The translations under genes were made by a program, and so were the position numbers. 64,000 bases of DNA from Pomphorhynchus laevis. Taxonomy: Eukaryota; Acanthocephala; Palaeacanthocephala; Echinorhynchida; Pomphorhynchidae. The notes under the pieces are model-generated. The model was not told the DNA's origin. It saw only the letters and a list, made by a program, of their open reading frames with translations, and did not search any database. Positions 57,903 to 64,000 of the stretch are shown here, one piece after another. Numbering within the stretch: the stretch's first letter is position 1; each line of letters starts with the position of its first letter. The stretch spans positions 1-64,000 of the forward strand of contig WNNJ02002155.1 of the NCBI GenBank assembly GCA_012934845.2. The letters run 5' to 3'.

Positions 57903-60345
57903 ATGTCAAGTATCGGTGAACCTTTTTCACTGAACATTGTTCAGTGGAATTCGGGAGGAGCTTCGGCCCTTAGACTTCTCTCAGGCCGAGATGCAGATGT
58001 TATAGTCCTTCAGGAGACGCGGTCTATCTTTCTCCCCCAGGACATTACTCGATTACTAAGCACATTTGTTCCCACTATACTCAGTACATAACCCCGCCTC
58101 ACTCCTCTTCATCTCAAGGACTCTTGATCCTACTTAAATGCTCTTTAAGATCCTCTCTTCTTTTAAATTATTCTTGTCCAGCCCTTTCTTGTTTAGTAGT
58201 TTCTCTCTGTAAGAACGGTAAACGTTTCAGTCTTGCCAACGTCTACATTCGTCCAGGGGAGATTCACAAGAATCGTGACCTCCTGGATCGGATCATTGAT
58301 AGCGGCTATGACATGGTACTAGGTGATTTCAACGACAGAACTGGTCGTTGGATTAATGCAGCACTCATCAGAGCTAGGAACCGGTACTTAATTCATAAAC
58401 AACCATTCCCTAACTTTCATTGCTCTACAACAAACTCACTCCTCGACCTTCTACTGATTCATGAGAGGTGGTTGTTAAAACCCCTCTGTACTGAACAGTC
58501 GCGTCAACATCTGTCCACCTCTCATGACCTAATTCGTTGGCGGATAGAAGAGGACATGCTGCTTCGGAGGAGATTCCACTTTGATCCAATCAGAGTGGCG
58601 GTCTTTCAGGCAGCTGTCTGGCGCTTCGCCCGAATTGGGAATGAGAGTTTAATGGAATTCAATTCCTACCTCTCTTCGCTAGCTACCGGGATTTTATCGA
58701 CTACCTATAAAGGTCGCCTTTTCAATCCCACTCCAACAAAGCTCAAGACCCTTGCACATATGCTCCATCTTCCCAATCTCTCTTCTTCTGCACGTCAATC
58801 TCTCTCGAAAGAATACTGGAGCACTAGATATAGGTTCCAGCTGGGTAAGGATAGGGCAAGCATTACTTCCCTTAATCCGTCCCGGTCTTCCTTCTGGAAG
58901 ATATTCAAGAAAAAGAGATTTGTTTGTTGGAGGGAGAGTGCATCTGGGTGGATTGGTAGCATCGGTCTTGCTAATGTTTTGGAGGAGTCACTTGCCCTAC
59001 ATAATTATGAAGCCACGCAATCACCGCAACCAATCCCGCCTTGGGGGGGACTTCAGGAATAGGGATCTCTCTGTTCCAGAGATACTGAATACCTGGGGTC
59101 CTCTTCCGGGCACCTCCAAGTCCACCGCTCCACTCTCTTCTCGGGTCTGTCAGCTTTTGACAGCCGATCTAAGGAGAGAAGTGGCCGTCAACAATGCTAT
59201 TTAGCATCGCCCTCTGATGTAGCCGGCATCAATATTAGCAAGAGAATTTTTATCCCTAAGAGAAATCCAGTTTGCTCTCCAAAAGACCTGCGGCCCATCT
59301 CGATTCAAAATTCCCTCGTTTCGATCTACGAAAAAGCGCTTGCGCGTAGAATCCGCGTCCATCTGAGTAGGCATAATTTAATCCCACCTGGTTTCCATGG
59401 GTTCGTTAAAGGTCGCTCGGTTCATTCAGCAGTTGGTGAGGTGCAGCAGTTTTGTCAAGAGAATAGCAATCAACTCGTTGTGGCTGTTTTCCTTGATTTA
59501 TCTGCCGCATTTGACCGTATCTTCATTCCCTCTGTGATCTCTTCTCTCAGGTCCCTCGGGTTGCCTGCGAGAATTGTTAACAGGGTGGAGATACTGTTGT
59601 ACAAAGCGATTCTTATATGAAGACGACCCTGATGCACGTCCGTTCTACCCTATTATAGGAGTGCCTCAAGGTTCACCACTTTCTCCTATCTTGTATCTTG
59701 CTGCCTCCATTCAACTGTTCAAAATATTTAAACGCTAAAAACGTCTAGTGGTATACGCTGATGATACCACAACCCTGTTTTCTGGACGCAGGTGCAAAGA
59801 CGTAGTCTCTGACATCTGCCAGTTCTTTTTAAGATTAAAAGACCAGCTTCCCAAGTGCAACTTTATTTTAAACTCCTCGAAATCGCAGGTAGTTGTTTTT
59901 CATGGCGCCCCTGCGACGAAGAAAAAGCTTAAGAGATTAGCACTCTCTGATCTATCCTCCTTACTGCCCAACGAACCACTCCCTGTCTTTTCTAGTCGAG
60001 TAAGATACCTGGGATTTTCTGTGACCGTGAACTGGTAAGCTAAGGCTGACCTGGATAGACTTAAACGTATCCTGAAGAGAGCTAGATGGGCCCTGAAACG
60101 GGCTTAGCATCTGTCATTAAGGAAGAAATCCCAGGTACGTCTCCGGGGTACCTGGGCTATCTCGGGATTAGTCTTCTTTTAGAGAGGACGTCCCCTTGAG
60201 CAACCGCTTACCTGGCATCGTCCGCCGCGATTGGATCCTTTGGGGGGGTGGCATGTGTGGTTTAGTCGTAAGGCGGCGAGTTGGATTGGTTGGAGGGCTC
60301 TGATTCCTCTGGACATCAGCTTGTATGAGGTTTTGGATGACTACA
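57903..60345 (+). pseudogene. LINE family A, copy 5: ORF2, broken
   Basis: Starts MSSIGEPFSLNIVQWNSGGA. Endonuclease: QETRSIF then YDMVLGDFNDRTGRWINAAL (58124-59062). RT: KDLRPISIQNSLVSIYEKAL near 59285, VFLDLSAAFDRIF near 59490, and VVYADDTTTLF at 59740-59780. Stops and shifts occur near 58090, 59060, 59205, 59600, 59735 and 60030. The segment 59340-59520 is almost identical to copy 3 at 47260-47440. Confidence 0.9.
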
Positions 60346-61320
60346 GATGAACAATTATGGTTCTGCTGTGTATCGAACGTTGTCTAAGTACTGGCTGTTG
60401 TGTTGTGTTCTGTTGCCTTGTGTTATCTTTCTATTAATTTATTTATTTATCGTGTTTAGCTACTATAACAACATGGAATATTATTTGTTTCTAAGGTTCA
60501 AAAACTTCACATTGTATTTGTCACGAAACTAACTATTAAGTAAATAAGTCACAAGTTCACAAATTCTTTACTAAGTTAATTTAGTCATAAGCAAATGAAT
60601 TTATTAAAAAACTGATTTTAAACAATCATAGATTTAAGTCGTTAATATTTAACAAATATCTGAAGTCCGTTCACAAAGTTGTCAAAGCATCATAACATTA
60701 TCTGTTCGAAACGTGGGAAAACAGGATCTGTTTGTTGGAAGATTTTTGCCAAAGATTAAAGAAAATAAAATAATATTCGTCATAGTTCAAGATACAATGT
60801 TTCCATTATATTTTAAAATGTACTTGAACAATAAAGTATGTTGCGGTATCTGATTGTAACTATAAGTTATTAACACGCGATGTGGTATTATAGATGATAC
60901 TACGGATTCGTTTATTGAATAGAGATGTTGTTATTTTGTCCATTTAATCAATCATTTTTTAGTTATAAATTCAAACTGAACAATTCAGATAATGATTCAC
61001 AGAAGAAAATACATTTTCGTTAATCAAACCCATTTTTCAATATTTCGCTAGCGCATAGATACTGCGCAGCTAATTCTTCAGCAAAATATTGTTAAACATT
61101 ATAATTATCAACAAAGTAAGTATCGAAAATGAACGGCGAATACACCAGAAGAGCCGAAGACATTTTGCCGACATAATTCAAGAATGCTGTTCAAAGCACA
61201 GAGCCGCTGGTTACTATACCCTAATATTTAAACGAGCTAACTGTTTTTAGATCGCTTTGATCAGGTGCGACCCGACCTGACTAACCAATTACTGAAGGTT
61301 CATGCAGTAAAGCGGTTGGG
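60346..61320. other. AT-rich spacer
   Basis: No gene, RNA or element was recognised between the LINE A copy and the RTE relic. Confidence 0.5.
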
Positions 61321-61329
61321 GGGGACAAC

Positions 61330-62155
61330 CAAGTAAGCCCAACAACGAACACAACAAATATCCGTGTGGAACACTAAATGTCGGATCGTTGAGTGAACGA
61401 TCCATTGAAATCGTCGGAGCTCTAAAACTACGATGCATCGACATATATGCAGTACAGGAAACTCGTGGGTCGGTGATAAATTAAAAAACATTAGTCACGG
61501 TTTAAAGTGCATTTTTACGGCACACCAAGGGCAAAGTACGGTGTCGGTATTATCGTATCTGCCCGTTTCCAAGATAAGGTTGCAGAAGTTCATCAGTACG
61601 CGACCGGTTGATGAAGATCATCATCGCATATAGTAATTACAAACTACACCTTTTCAGCATATACGTCCCACAAACTGGCTGCGATGAGACACTTAAAGAC
61701 ATATTTTTCGGCGCTGATACACGAAAAGACCATGGAAGTACAGAAGGGTGACACGATCGTTATTGCTTGAAATTTGAACGGCGACGTCGCAGCACAAAGG
61801 AAGGATACATGTGTCACGACGGAAAAGGTTTCGGAAGACGAGACAATGATGGCTAACGCATCCTTGATTACGCGAATGCACATTATTTGATCATTTGCAA
61901 TACATAGTTCCAAAAGCGAATATCTCATTTTAGAGAGATATATCATCAAGCGAATATATCATCAAATACCACGAAGTGTGGATGAAGTGGCGGTCAGTAA
62001 CCGGTGTCTTGTGCGATCCTAAAATTAAAGATCACATAAAAGCAAAGGCTTCTAGAAATGTAGTCAGATCGGTCGCGATTTATGGCGCCGAATCATAACC
62101 AATGATGATGAGTAAATTCGAGATTAGATTTTGTTGAACGTCCACTACAAAAAAC
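61330..62155 (+). pseudogene. RTE-type LINE relic with internal deletion
   Basis: At 61365-61500 the + strand gives CGTLNVGSLSERSIEIVGAL, then CIDIYAVQETRGS, the start of an RTE-type APE endonuclease. From about 61980 it reads WMKWRSVTGVLCDPKIKDHI then NVVRSVAIYGAES, the RTE thumb. The RT palm between them is missing, and several stops occur. It is a different copy from the RTE at 36928-37881. Confidence 0.85.
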
Positions 62156-62169
62156 ATCTTGTCTATCTT

Positions 62170-64000
62170 ATGCAATACCTAGAAAACATTTCCCATTCCC
62201 ATCTTATCAGCTCACGGAGTATGAGTTGCTCCAGAATTTTTTATTGAATAAAGGTCAGTGAAATAGGACGGTAACTTGCACACACAAAACTATTACCAGA
62301 TTTATGAATAGGTCGAATAATGGAAGTCTACCATTCTAAAGGCAACTTACTGTAGTAAAGTGAATAAGAAAAAATTTAATACATGGTTTTCGCGATTTAA
62401 TCGGCAGAAGTGAGATAGATGATAAATTATCTGGACCAGGATTGCTATGAAGTGATAATTTAGAAAGAGTGCTAGCGGCATCGTAAGTAGGAAACTGAAT
62501 ATCAGTATTGCTATTAGAGTTTATGGCAATGGGAGGATCAATGCACTCGATGAATTGCTCGGCAAAAAAGCGAAGCAATAATATTAGCACGTCCCGAATT
62601 GTCAAAAGCTACAATATTGTCTTCATCATACAGCGGATGCATATTATATCTATTTATATGTGGTTTCTATTTATATGTGCATAAAGTAGTTTTTAATTAT
62701 GTACTGCAAGCTCAATAGCATACTCATCATATCGACGACGCAAAATTCTTTTTAGTGATGCACATTGATTACATAAGATTTTGTAACAATCAAAATCAAG
62801 ACTTGTAGAGCGAAAACGATCCCAAGCCAAATAACGTCTAGATATGAGAAATTTGTATATAGATGTGAACAATGGAGGAATTGAAAGATTATTTAATTTA
62901 GATTTTGGAGCATTTGTATGAAGCAGGTGGTTGAGTGTTTTGACTAGATAACACAATAGTAATCAACGCCCTAAGTTTCTGGACCCGACTAAATGATCTT
63001 ACTCAGAGAATTGCGAATGGAGAAAATGAGCTTTAAATGCACTTACTTTGAAATTAACGTAAGATCTCTTATATGAACAAATATCTAGACCTATTATGAT
63101 AGTATGGTATATTAAAGTCCCCCAAAACAACACATGAGAGAGAGCAGGCTTATGATACAGATCGATAAATAAGGTTGTTACGGAAATCGAGTTCAATCGA
63201 ACATCTACCCAAATAGCGTCAGATATATGATTTTGATCAAGAAAGTTAGCTAATAAGCGCGAGTGCGATAAATTAGATACATCAAGAATTACACTTCCAC
63301 CCCTTTTAACTTCTTTGTCTATACAAAATATTCGATACCATTCAATTTAAATTTCTGCATTGGTAACACCGTTTAAAAGCCAGATTGTACAAATCTTACA
63401 ATATCAGGGTTACTAAACGGTACAATAAGTCGAACTTCATTTATCTTATTCAACAAGCCACTCACATTAGCAAACAAGACAATAAAGTTGTTACTGGTAT
63501 GATAGGTTCTTATTACAGACTGAAACGCTTGCAAACAACGCGAAAATTTACGATTTTTAGATATTTTTCTTCGTACGTTACTCTATTATATAGCTCAGTT
63601 TTTGCTGAACGAAACGAATACGATCTTGTAAAAAATATATCTAAACATCCTAATGTTTTATTATTTCTAATCATTGCCTAAACGACTTGATCTTTTCATA
63701 ATTTCTAACACAATACATTCCTCCGCAAATATTATTTTCACGGGACGAGAGTTTTTTAAATTCTTGAGCCTACCAACTCTGAACACATTACGAACATAAA
63801 GAGTTTGCAACTTGGAATACACCTGAATGGGAAAGATCAGCAAACATAAATCGAATAGCGGATATATCATGATTCAATCGATCTTGAACGTTTACTGAAG
63901 CAGACTCATATATACCTGTTACCATCAAATAGCGCTTGCGACGATGAACAGTATTTCTGACTATGATCTGGAGAAATTACATTTAGCAAATTGAGTAAGA
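62170..64000 (-). pseudogene. CR1/Jockey-like LINE, minus strand, cut by window end
   Basis: Reading from 64000 downward: an ORF1 part near 63667-63960 (HRRKRYLMVTGIYESA, NVFRVGRLKNLKNSRPVKII, VLEIMKRSSRL), an endonuclease region with VVLGDFNIP-like sequence near 63110, a linker ORF (62693-62956, CASLKRILRRRYDEYAIEL), and an RT start (62336-62605, LSKLSLHSNPGPDNLSS). Stops and shifts occur throughout. Both ends are incomplete: the 5' end lies beyond the window and the RT is truncated near 62170. Confidence 0.75.

Overview
The window is AT-rich eukaryotic DNA, probably from an invertebrate animal. Three things point there: spliced genes with gt/ag introns, at least one animal signalling gene (an R7-type RGS protein), and large numbers of decayed non-LTR retrotransposons, DNA transposons and satellites. 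I cannot name the species; insect, flatworm and cnidarian are all compatible with the repeat mix.

Layout. 1-15.4 kb is gene-poor and holds a foldback element, a broken IS630/Tc1-like transposase, a Penelope-like GIY-YIG fragment and a reverse-transcriptase relic. 15.5-18.2 kb carries the last five exons of an RGS-domain gene on the + strand, every intron in phase 2. 21.5-22.6 kb is a LINE relic. 23.6-31.0 kb carries a multi-exon gene of unknown function on the - strand whose intron phases agree across five consecutive exons. Its introns are packed with short tandem repeats. 32.8-40.0 kb is an ~85-bp satellite split by a LINE (family A, - strand), which is itself split by a 5'-truncated RTE element with a perfect 17-bp target-site duplication. 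A hAT-type transposase relic follows. 40.6-49.5 kb holds three family-A LINEs head to tail. 49.9-51.6 kb and 53.2-57.1 kb hold two CR1-like LINEs (family B), the second fused in frame to another family-A copy (57.1-60.3 kb). An RTE relic and a third CR1/Jockey-like LINE on the - strand close the window.

Most notable: the intronic repeats at 24-29 kb are ribozyme-bearing. A 245-bp unit repeated at 26.4-27.4 kb contains a textbook type III hammerhead ribozyme (five copies, one inverted; three with intact core, two with a core mutation). A ~229-bp unit at 28.55-28.9 kb contains a likely type I hammerhead. At 24.5 kb and 25.2 kb (opposite strands) there is an ~85-nt motif with the hammerhead core words GAAAC, CUGACGA and GUC and four helices, supported by base changes that preserve pairing, but with the strands joined in an order that none of the three known hammerhead permutations uses. 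I regard this last motif as the best candidate for something undescribed.
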